In this document: piece by piece, positions 8,860 through 16,780 of the stretch
Layout of the letters: the number at the start of each line of letters is the position of its first letter
Position numbering within the stretch: the stretch's first letter is position 1
Source: Paludibacter sp.
GTDB taxonomy: Bacteria; Bacteroidota; Bacteroidia; Bacteroidales; Paludibacteraceae
Assembly: GCA_019163375.1 (NCBI GenBank)
Contig: JAFLKK010000009.1
Coordinates: 186,001 to 250,000 of the forward strand
Direction: 5' to 3'
DNA: 64,000 bases
The notes under the pieces: generated by a model
What the model saw: only the letters and a program-made list of their open reading frames with translations
What the model was told of the DNA's origin: nothing
Databases searched by the model: none
Translations under genes and position numbers: made by a program

Positions 8860-11808
8860 ATGAAACTAAATAAATTCCTGCTCCTTCTTTTTGTGTTCTT
8901 TTGCAGTTTCCTTTCCGCTCAATCTTCACGTTTAGATCTTCAACTTTCGGACTCCAACTGGCGCGTATGGCTGGATAGCACTGCCACTTGGAAAGATGAT
9001 GTACTACACTTACCCCGAACGTTAAATATATCAAAAATCACAGCCAATAAACCTTCTTGTGGCTGGGAGCAATTGTACAAAAATAAAGGTGTTGCCGGAA
9101 AAGTGCCGGCAAGTTTCGAGGAGCTTTTTGGCAAAGGAAATCCCCTTTGGCGCTATCATGGTGTGGGATGGTTTACTCGTGAGTTGGAAATTCCGGCTGA
9201 TTGGAATGGTAAAACAGTACGGTTGAACATAGAGAAAGCACGATTGAGGGTAGAAGTGTATGTGAACGAGCAATTGTCTGGGTACGATATTGTTGCCGAA
9301 ACGCCTTACAGCATGGATATTACGTCATACGTAAAGGTGGGTTTTAAAAATCGTATTGCCATACGCCTTACTAACCCTGACGGACAACGAGGTTGGAACG
9401 ATGCACCTGCCACCGAATGGGGCACAAAATACAAACTTATTCCCGGGCATGATTTTGGTGCGCTGGGCAATGTAAGCATTACTGCTACTGATAATTGCTA
9501 TATTGAAGATGTGTTTGTGAAAAACCTGTTGCCTGCCAAAGGACGAAACATACAACTGCAAATTGCATTAAAAAACAAGGAATTAGAGCCTGAAAATCTG
9601 AAAGTCGAAGCCGAAATTATTCCTTATGCAGGTGGCAATGCTATTTATAAAAACACCTGGGATGTGGTGGCAGCAAAAGATACACTTACCGATTTTAGCA
9701 AGCAACTACAAGTACCCGAAGCCAAACTTTGGGATACCGAAAGCCCGAATTTGTATTATTGTCGTGTGAAAATCTCTGGCAATGGTACATCCGATGACTA
9801 TCAGGTGCGTTTCGGATTCCGTGTTTTCGAAGTGAAAGCCAATGCCGAAGGACAAAATAACTTCTACCTTAATGGCAAACGGGTGCGCATTCGTACATCT
9901 ATCGATTGGGGGTATTATTGGCAATCCGGCTTTTATCCTACCGACGAACAAGCCCGAAGAAATGTGGAAAATGCCAAACGAATTGGGCACAATTGCCTAA
10001 GTTTTCACCGCCGCATAGGTGAACCGTTGGTAATGAAATATGCCGATGAACTTGGCCTGATGATTTACGAAGAACCGGGCGGAATGCCAGGTGTGGATGA
10101 CCTCCGTGCCTCGTCGTGGATTGCCGATGCGTCATACGACAAAGCTTATCATGCTGCTTTTACCATGCCCGAAAAATTCAGCCGCATGGTGAAGCGCGAC
10201 CGCAATCATCCGTCGGTAATGATTTGGAACCTCGTAAATGAGCAATGCACTTACGATAATTTGCACAAAAAAATTATTGCCGAAACATGGCGCGCTGATA
10301 ATTCGCGTTTTGTTGTGAATCAGTCCGGTGGGCAATATGGTGATGCTTCGGGATATGTTCCTCACATGCGTCCGTACGAATTTAATCCGCGCCTCAATCT
10401 GATTGACGACCATACCGTGTTGGCCAAAGCACGCTTTCAGGAATCGGACCTCAAAGCTCACCAATCGCAAAACGATAGCTCCATTATTTACTGGGGCGAA
10501 GTACGTTGTTATACCGGCCCCGACAATTTTTACCTGCTTTCGCGTCCCACTGATACCATTGGCTACGATTATAAATCGTGGAAAGCATTGGGCGATAAAA
10601 CTGAAAAATACTTCAAACAAAACGATTATAAAAATCACCCGGTTATTAAGTCTCCAGCCGACTTGAGCATACAGGCTGGGCGTGGGTTGATGTACATCGA
10701 TGGGCGTTTGGGACAAGCCATTCAGTTGAGCAATTCCAACGACGGTTACGCCATAAACGGTTGGAGTGGAACTAATTTGAGCCTTGGCGACGATATGTTG
10801 GCGTGGTATTCGGCACTTTGCGACGAAGGGCGCAACCTCAAAGGGCCAGCAGCCGATTTGGCTTACTGGATTCGTCCGCTTCAAATTGCTATTGTGCGCC
10901 AAAACGGGAAGTATTTCAAAGTCGGTGAAACGGCAATGTTCAATGTGTCATTGTTCAACGAAAATAAACTCGCAGCGGGTGAATATTTGTTGCAGATTAA
11001 AGTGAAAGATGGCAATGGGACATACAGAAATTTCAACAAAGAGCAAAAAGTAACCGTAAAAGGAGGTGATTATTTTACCCAATTGATGATTGAAAATTTG
11101 CCTCTGACAATGGAATCTTCCTTGAAAGGCGGGTATATTACCATCGAAGGTAAGTTGCTCAAAAATAATAAGGTAGTAGCAGAAGGCACTGAGCAGGTGC
11201 TGCTTCAAAATCGAAAACCTTACGCTGCCGATTTAAAGGACAAATCCATTGCCGTACTAAATTGGAATGCTGCCGAAAAATCATTGACAGATGCAAACGT
11301 GTCCGCTGTGGCGTTTGGCAAAGATAGTAAAGCCAAAACCATTGTTGCAGCCGGATTACCCACTCCCGAAATACTCACTCAACTGCTAAAACAAGTAAAA
11401 GGCGGCGCTAAATTAGTGCTAAAGTTCGATTCTGCCTGGGCAAAAGCATTGTATGATAGTAAAATACTGAAACAGCCCGTAATCCGTTGGGGTGGTAAAC
11501 AAAAAGAATACTGGAATGGAAATGGTTGGGGATTTGTCGACGGACTTGTTGGCAATCAGGCCATTCCGTCAGGTCGTTGCATTGGTACAAATAGTTGGGA
11601 AGCTCCAACTGACCCAGTTGGTTTTGAGCCTTTCGTGGCTAACTATCCTCAGAAGTCTTATGGTGCATTTTTCTTTCGCCCCGACACGCTGCTTACACTT
11701 TACGGTGAAATAATGTACGGCAAAGGCCGAATCCTACTCGCACCATCATACCCTGTAGATGCCAATGAAGCATTTAACGATATGGTGTTTTTTGAGTTGC
11801 TAAAATAG
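8860..11808 (+). CDS. Exported GH2-type glycosidase
   Basis: 982 residues from the internal ATG at 8860, which starts a complete signal peptide (MKLNKFLLLLFVFFCSFLSAQ). The order is GH2 sugar-binding jelly roll (about 90-210), immunoglobulin-like domain (about 215-330), then a TIM barrel. NHPSVMIWNLVNEQ carries the likely acid/base E461, and IIYWGEVRC carries a candidate nucleophile E547. The last 350 residues form an extra beta-rich region, ending with an ILLAPSYPVDANEAFNDMVFFELL stretch. This differs from LacZ-like GH2 enzymes, so galactosidase, glucuronidase or arabinosidase activity are all open. The frame is joined upstream to uxuA without a stop; a secreted domain behind a cytosolic enzyme makes little sense, so independent translation is assumed. 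Confidence 0.7.
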   Translation: MKLNKFLLLLFVFFCSFLSAQSSRLDLQLSDSNWRVWLDSTATWKDDVLHLPRTLNISKITANKPSCGWEQLYKNKGVAGKVPASFEELFGKGNPLWRYHGVGWFTRELEIPADWNGKTVRLNIEKARLRVEVYVNEQLSGYDIVAETPYSMDITSYVKVGFKNRIAIRLTNPDGQRGWNDAPATEWGTKYKLIPGHDFGALGNVSITATDNCYIEDVFVKNLLPAKGRNIQLQIALKNKELEPENLKVEAEIIPYAGGNAIYKNTWDVVAAKDTLTDFSKQLQVPEAKLWDTESPNLYYCRVKISGNGTSDDYQVRFGFRVFEVKANAEGQNNFYLNGKRVRIRTSIDWGYYWQSGFYPTDEQARRNVENAKRIGHNCLSFHRRIGEPLVMKYADELGLMIYEEPGGMPGVDDLRASSWIADASYDKAYHAAFTMPEKFSRMVKRDRNHPSVMIWNLVNEQCTYDNLHKKIIAETWRADNSRFVVNQSGGQYGDASGYVPHMRPYEFNPRLNLIDDHTVLAKARFQESDLKAHQSQNDSSIIYWGEVRCYTGPDNFYLLSRPTDTIGYDYKSWKALGDKTEKYFKQNDYKNHPVIKSPADLSIQAGRGLMYIDGRLGQAIQLSNSNDGYAINGWSGTNLSLGDDMLAWYSALCDEGRNLKGPAADLAYWIRPLQIAIVRQNGKYFKVGETAMFNVSLFNENKLAAGEYLLQIKVKDGNGTYRNFNKEQKVTVKGGDYFTQLMIENLPLTMESSLKGGYITIEGKLLKNNKVVAEGTEQVLLQNRKPYAADLKDKSIAVLNWNAAEKSLTDANVSAVAFGKDSKAKTIVAAGLPTPEILTQLLKQVKGGAKLVLKFDSAWAKALYDSKILKQPVIRWGGKQKEYWNGNGWGFVDGLVGNQAIPSGRCIGTNSWEAPTDPVGFEPFVANYPQKSYGAFFFRPDTLLTLYGEIMYGKGRILLAPSYPVDANEAFNDMVFFELLK

Positions 11809-11886
11809 CATTTTAGGGAAGAGTATAGAAAAATATAAATTCAAATAACATAAGTATAACACGGAAACTAGTTTAGACTATTCAAA

Positions 11887-11919
11887 ACACCTAACAGGTT
11901 TCAAAAACCCGTTAGGTGT
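11887..11919. repeat. Hairpin-forming inverted repeat
   Basis: ACACCTAAC at 11887-11895 pairs with GTTAGGTGT at 11911-11919. Five more pairs follow inside after one mismatch, with a three-base loop. No T-run follows, so it is not a classic terminator on either strand; it may stabilise an mRNA 3' end or be a dispersed intergenic repeat. It lies between the GH2-type gene and the rhamnosidase pseudogene. Confidence 0.55.
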
Positions 11920-11995
11920 AATCCAGATTAGATAATGGAGAGTTTTGTTTGATTTAATCTAATTAATAGTACTTGCTTGTTAAAATAAAACAAAT

Positions 11996-13577
11996 ATGTT
12001 TCAATCGAGAAAGTTTTTGGTTTTATTTTTTAGCATTAATTGCATTTCTGCTATTGAAATAAAGCAATTGCAATGCGAATTGCAGCTGAATCCTGTGGGT
12101 GTGGCGGTTACGCAGCCTGTGTTTGGTTGGTTGCTTACATTTGGCGAAAAAAATGATTCCCAATCTGCCTACGAAATTGAGGTGTTGGATGTATGGAATT
12201 CTGGCAAACAATTATCAGACGAATCTGTCAATGTACTCTATAATGATCCTACATTGCAGTCGTTTACACATTACAAATGGCGTGCTCGTGTGTAGGATAA
12301 AAACGGAAAAGCTTTGGGTTGGAGTAAAACTGTAACTTTTGTTACCGGTTTACTTAATAAATCAGCGTGGAAAGCGCCTTGTGTAGAAGTGGAAAACGCT
12401 GACGTTATTGCTCACCAGTTAATAAATAAAAGCGATATTCCCAGTTATTGGGTGCGTAAAGATTTTGTTTTGAGTGCAGCGCCAGGCAATTCCGTTGTGA
12501 CCATAGTTTCGGCTAATTATTTTGAGTTATATATCAACGGACAAAAAGCTTCTGATGATGTGCTAACACCTGCTGTGTCGGATGTAAAAAAGCAACTATA
12601 TGCTATAACTTTCTATTTATCAAGGTTTTTGCGCAAGGATGACAACTGTATTGCTTTGTGGATGGGCTTAGGCTGGGCTAACGATTTTGCATTTAGCGCT
12701 CAACTAAATGCTCAATGTGGAGCAAAACAATTCGAACTTTTTAGCGATGAAAGTTGGGTTTACAGATCGTCTCCATTATCGAAAATTATTCAGCGTCAGT
12801 GGAATAATTTTGGAGGCGAACGACTTGATGCAAGTGCTTTACAAACCAATTGGAATTTACAGGGAACAGATACGCAAAGCTGGTTGAAAGTAAAAACTGG
12901 GATTTTCCCGACGTATCTGTAAATTCTCAACTATGCCCAACCAATGTTGCCAAAACTACACTTAAACCTCAGTTGATAAGCAAATTATGCGACGGGTGTT
13001 ATTTGGTTAAATTTTAAAAAAAATCTGACTGGTTGGTTACAGGCCGATTTTTCGGGCTTGGAAAATGGACAAAAATTGAAGTTTTATTATGTCGACCGAA
13101 TTTTTACCGACAGCATTCAACTATTACCCATTAGTAGTGTTAATGTATATCCGTGGAGTGGCATTTCCCTTCCTCGAAAAGATGGAAAACGTAATCTGTA
13201 TCAATATTTTAATCAAATTAGCGAGTACGTAGCGCGTGGAGGCGCAAAAGAAACATTTTGTAATAAATTCAATTATGCAGGATTCCGATATGTGATTATC
13301 TAAGGCTTAAAAAAACAGCCTGACAATGCTTCGCTGAAAGCCATTATTGTAGAATCAAACCTCTGATTAACAGGTGTCTTGTAATGTTTCGACGAGTTGA
13401 TCAATCGTATTCATAAAACAAATGCATGGACTCAACGAAGCTTATATTTAGGTGGGTATTATGTGGATTGTCCGCACCGCGAGCGAATGGGTTATGTCGA
13501 CGGACAGGTTGTATTAGAGGGAATGATGATGAATTACAACGCATCCGGTTTTTATGAAAAATGGGTTACTGATTACT
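11996..13577 (+). pseudogene. GH78 alpha-L-rhamnosidase pseudogene
   Basis: Conceptual translation across the breaks gives an exported GH78 alpha-L-rhamnosidase: signal peptide, fibronectin-like N-terminal domain (LQCELQLNPVGVAVTQPVFGW), the Bac_rhamnosid_N-type region (SYWVRKDFVLSAAP), and a piece of the catalytic barrel (YYVDCPHRERMGY near 13460-13500). Damage is extensive. A TAG at 12293-12295 sits where the family has Trp (TGG to TAG), with the same frame continuing after it. A frameshift lies near 12900. Further stops occur at about 13015, 13301 and 13362-13384. Sequence expected around and after the DGQ motif is shortened or missing, and the C-terminal half of the barrel is gone. Rhamnosidase activity from this gene is not possible. 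Confidence 0.85.
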
Positions 13578-13578
13578 G

Positions 13579-13797
13579 GTGTGCTATTTGGGCAAAAGCA
13601 GCTTCAAAATCCATATCGACGACACGCTGCTTGTGACTGAAAATATTATTGGTAAATGGAACAAACAAGCATTTGTGGATGTGGAATACCCATTGATGGA
13701 TGTGCTGACAGTTGGCAAAGAGCAGGTTGCTGTTCGGTTTGAACCCGAAGGCGGCAATTAGGCAGGAGGTTTGTTTTACATTGCACTGGTTCGATAA
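13579..13797 (+). pseudogene. C-terminal remnant of a GH127-type protein (DUF6805-like tail)
   Basis: The frame reads KSSFKIHIDDTLLVTENI, later DVEYPLMDVLTVGKEQVAVRFEP, then GGN-stop-AGGLFYIALVR, with a TAG at 13759-13761 and the final TAA at 13795-13797. This pattern (F-K-I-x-I-D, EYP, GK-V-VRF, GN-AGG) is the beta-sandwich at the very end of many GH127 beta-L-arabinofuranosidase proteins. It does not belong to GH78. It directly abuts the broken rhamnosidase, so a deletion probably joined the front of one gene to the back of another. The intact GH127 at 56196 lacks this tail, so the remnant is from a different gene. Confidence 0.6.
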
Positions 13798-13824
13798 ATT
13801 TAAAATACTCATAGATTACAAGAT

Positions 13825-14856
13825 ATGATTCTCAAAAAACCGATTATTCAATACTTCATTATCACAATGGTTTTATTGTGTTTTGGCGTCAATATTACTC
13901 TTGCAACAAAACCATCTGCAAAACTTATAAACGGCGAAACCTGGCTCGATACAAAAGGCCGTCCAATAAATGCACATGGTGGTGGAATTCTTTTTCATAA
14001 AGGTAAATATTACTGGTTTGGAGAGATAAAAACAGGAAAAACCTGGCGGGTGCAAGGTCAGAAATGGGAGTGCTACCGTACAAATGCGGGAGGCGTTTGT
14101 TGCTATTCGTCCAAAAATTTGAAGGACTGGAAATTTGAAAAAATAGCGTTATCGCCAAACATGACAGATTCCACCAGCGATTTACATTTTTCGCGGGTAT
14201 TGGAGCGCCCCAAAGTGATTTACAACCAAAAAATCCGTAAATTCGTGATGTGGCTGCATGTCGATTCCGAGGATTACAGCTATGCGCGTGCCGGTGTTGC
14301 AGTAAGCAATTCGCCGGAAGGACCTTATGAATACATTAAAAGTTTCAGACCCAATGAAAATATGAGCCGAGACATGACACTGTTTAAAGACGCTGATGAA
14401 AAAGCCTACCTCATTTACAGCTCCGAAAACAATGCCACGATGTATATCTGTATGTTGTCGGATGATTATCTGCAACCTACAACGACCTATAAACGGGTTT
14501 TTATCAATCAATTTCGAGAAGCGCCGGCGGTTTTTAAACTCAAAAACAGATACTATATGATAAGCTCGGGTTGTACCGGATGGGCAGCAAACAAAGCCAT
14601 GCTTGCCGTATCCGATTCGATGTTAGGTGATTGGAAGATGCGCTATAATCCATGCAAAGGCGAAAAAAGTGAAATTACTTTTGGTGCTCAATCAACATAC
14701 ATCTTGCCTTTGTGTAAAAAGAAAAATCAATTTGTATTTATGGCCGATAAATGGAATAAAACCGATCTTCCCAACTCTAAATACTTATGGCTTCCCATTG
14801 TAATTAAAAATGACTCGATACATATTCCCTGGCAAAATAATTTTACGACGAAATAA
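13825..14856 (+). CDS. Exported GH43-like beta-propeller glycosidase
   Basis: 343 residues with a signal peptide (residues 1-28). The sequence INAHGGGILFHKGKYYWFGE begins a GH43-type propeller of the branch that includes exo-beta-1,3-galactanase-like and related single-domain enzymes. Later blades are seen in YSSKNLKDWKFE, RPKVIYNQKIRKFVMWLH, GPYEYIKSFRPN and SRDMTLFKDADEKAYLIYSSE. A conserved acidic pattern is present (E46, D131-like residues in the ERPKV and DMTLF regions), but I cannot assign the catalytic set with certainty. It is probably periplasmic. It lies 28 bp after the pseudogene remnants and 9 bp before the next gene, so it is likely co-transcribed with that gene. The substrate could be a galactan side chain, arabinoside or xyloside. 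Confidence 0.75.
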   Translation: MILKKPIIQYFIITMVLLCFGVNITLATKPSAKLINGETWLDTKGRPINAHGGGILFHKGKYYWFGEIKTGKTWRVQGQKWECYRTNAGGVCCYSSKNLKDWKFEKIALSPNMTDSTSDLHFSRVLERPKVIYNQKIRKFVMWLHVDSEDYSYARAGVAVSNSPEGPYEYIKSFRPNENMSRDMTLFKDADEKAYLIYSSENNATMYICMLSDDYLQPTTTYKRVFINQFREAPAVFKLKNRYYMISSGCTGWAANKAMLAVSDSMLGDWKMRYNPCKGEKSEITFGAQSTYILPLCKKKNQFVFMADKWNKTDLPNSKYLWLPIVIKNDSIHIPWQNNFTTK

Positions 14857-14865
14857 AATCAGATT

Positions 14866-16647
14866 ATGAATAACTTCAAAACCACAAAAAGAAACATTTC
14901 CATTCTGCTTTTTGCATTAGCAATGCCATTAATGGCACAAGCACAGTCGCTGCAATATGTGATGGATATGGTGTACAACAACCCTGGCGAAAAACCGTTT
15001 GATGTGAAATTCAACGACCCTGTTTTCCTGAAATCGGAGGGATACACTGCCACCACGCCACCGTGGCACATCAACTGTTTGATAACGTATGATAATCTGA
15101 AAAAAAATATTATTCCGAAAAAAAGCGAAGCTCGCAAATGGATTGAATTGCACGCCGCTGAAGTTGACAAAAAGCTGGATGCATGCGAAAAAGCGGGTAT
15201 CGATGTCTATCCGTTTACCGATTTTCTGGTGTTGCCCAAAGCCATCTGGGAAAAATATGGTGATTCGTTAAGACTAAAGGGAATTTCCGCAAAAAATGAA
15301 GATGTAAGAGGTGGTGAATCAAAAATTACGCCCGATATAAATCGTCCGCTGACTCAAAAGATTCTTCGCGCGCAGATTGCTGGCATTTTCGATCGCTTCC
15401 CGCAATTGGACGGTATTATGTTGCGTTTTGGAGAAACTTATTTGCACGATACGCCTTTTCATAGTGGTTCTAGTCCGGTGCGAACAGTGGCTGATCACAT
15501 TGTTTTTATCAACATTTTGCGCGAAGAAATTTGCGTGAAACGCAACAAAAAACTTTTCTATCGCACTTGGGATTTTGGCAATAATTTCCACAACAATTCC
15601 GAGTTTTATTTGGCTGTAACCAATGCCATTGAACCGCATCCCAATCTTATATTTTCGATAAAATATACCCAAAACGATTTCTTGCGCATGAGCAATTTCA
15701 ATCCTGCTTTGGGCAAAGGAAAACATCAGCAAATTGTGGAAGCGCAATCGGCTATGGAGGCTTATGGCAAAGGCTCACACCCTTATTACACCGCCGGTAG
15801 CGTAATCAACGGATTCCCCGAAACAAAGTATCAGATAGATTTTTGGCCAAACAAGCGTACTGACAAACTTTTGCCTGCATATGCCATGCGAGGGGTTAAA
15901 GATTTATTGCCAAAGGGCTTGCTGAAAGGAATATGGACGTGGTCGAGTGGGGGAGGATGGCAGGGCCCGTACCTCAAAAGCACTGTTTGGAAAGACCTCA
16001 ACTCGTATGTTATCTCGCATTGGGGACAAAATACGAACAAAACCGAAGAGCAACTTTGCTACGAGTTTGCTAATAAAAATGGAATCGAAGGATTCAATGC
16101 CGATATTTTTCGCAAAATTGCCTTGCTAAGCGTGGAGGCTGTTCGCAAAGGTCAATGCAGCGATTACACCAAAAACAACCTGTGGTGGGCGCGCGACAAT
16201 TTCTTTTCGGCTTCGTACAACAATGATGCACTAAAAGAAATAGTAAAAGACAATCTTTCCGACCGTGTATTGGCCGAAAAGGCGGAAGCAAATGCCATGT
16301 GGATGCAAATTGAAGCATTATCCAAACAGTTTAATATCAATGATAAAGACCTTGAAGAAGCGCTTCGTGTGTCGTGCACTTATGGCCGTATTAAGTACCA
16401 ATTGACAGAACAAATGTGGTATTTGATGATTCAAAACGAGTTGAAAAACCAATCGAAATCTTTCGATAAAGAAGGCATAAAAGCCTCCATTGCCCGCTAT
16501 GATGCACTGTGGACAGAATGGCGCGAGCTAGCCAAATCGCCTTGGTGTGCCACACTTTACAAAGACACACAGTTTTTGGATGAGCGCAAAGGAAGCATTG
16601 GCGAGCTGGTGGATACTTTGAGGCAATTGTCTGTTATTGCTGATTAA
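14866..16647 (+). CDS. Uncharacterised exported protein, possible new glycoside hydrolase family (copy A)
   Basis: 593 residues with a signal peptide cut near AQAQS (residue 27). I do not know an assigned activity for this family. It is a clear paralogue of the protein at 61224-62873, sharing PYVMDMV-NNPGE at the start, the RFGETYLHDTPFH motif (E190), EICVKRNKKLFYRTWDFG, EPHPNLIFSIK, QQIVEAQ (E292) and IWTWSSGGGWQGPY. The spacing of alternating hydrophobic strands and helices suggests a TIM barrel followed by a helical domain, as in alpha-glucuronidases (GH67/GH115 type). E190 and E292 are plausible catalytic acids. The nearby uronate catabolic genes make an alpha-glucuronidase-like role attractive, but this is inference only. 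It lies 9 bp after the GH43-like gene. Confidence 0.6.
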   Translation: MNNFKTTKRNISILLFALAMPLMAQAQSLQYVMDMVYNNPGEKPFDVKFNDPVFLKSEGYTATTPPWHINCLITYDNLKKNIIPKKSEARKWIELHAAEVDKKLDACEKAGIDVYPFTDFLVLPKAIWEKYGDSLRLKGISAKNEDVRGGESKITPDINRPLTQKILRAQIAGIFDRFPQLDGIMLRFGETYLHDTPFHSGSSPVRTVADHIVFINILREEICVKRNKKLFYRTWDFGNNFHNNSEFYLAVTNAIEPHPNLIFSIKYTQNDFLRMSNFNPALGKGKHQQIVEAQSAMEAYGKGSHPYYTAGSVINGFPETKYQIDFWPNKRTDKLLPAYAMRGVKDLLPKGLLKGIWTWSSGGGWQGPYLKSTVWKDLNSYVISHWGQNTNKTEEQLCYEFANKNGIEGFNADIFRKIALLSVEAVRKGQCSDYTKNNLWWARDNFFSASYNNDALKEIVKDNLSDRVLAEKAEANAMWMQIEALSKQFNINDKDLEEALRVSCTYGRIKYQLTEQMWYLMIQNELKNQSKSFDKEGIKASIARYDALWTEWRELAKSPWCATLYKDTQFLDERKGSIGELVDTLRQLSVIAD

Positions 16648-16780
16648 CAAGAAATTAATCAAATTAAATTGTTTGCATTTACGATTATGTATCTATAAAT
16701 GTATCATTTAAGCCATCTATCTTTTTTTTGAGTTGATTATCTTTACAACCTAAACCAGAAAATCAACTATTAATACATTT

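Noticed and set aside
10132-10902. 256-codon open frame on the minus strand
   Set aside because: It is antisense to the GH2-type barrel, with no signal peptide or domain; a shadow of coding periodicity.
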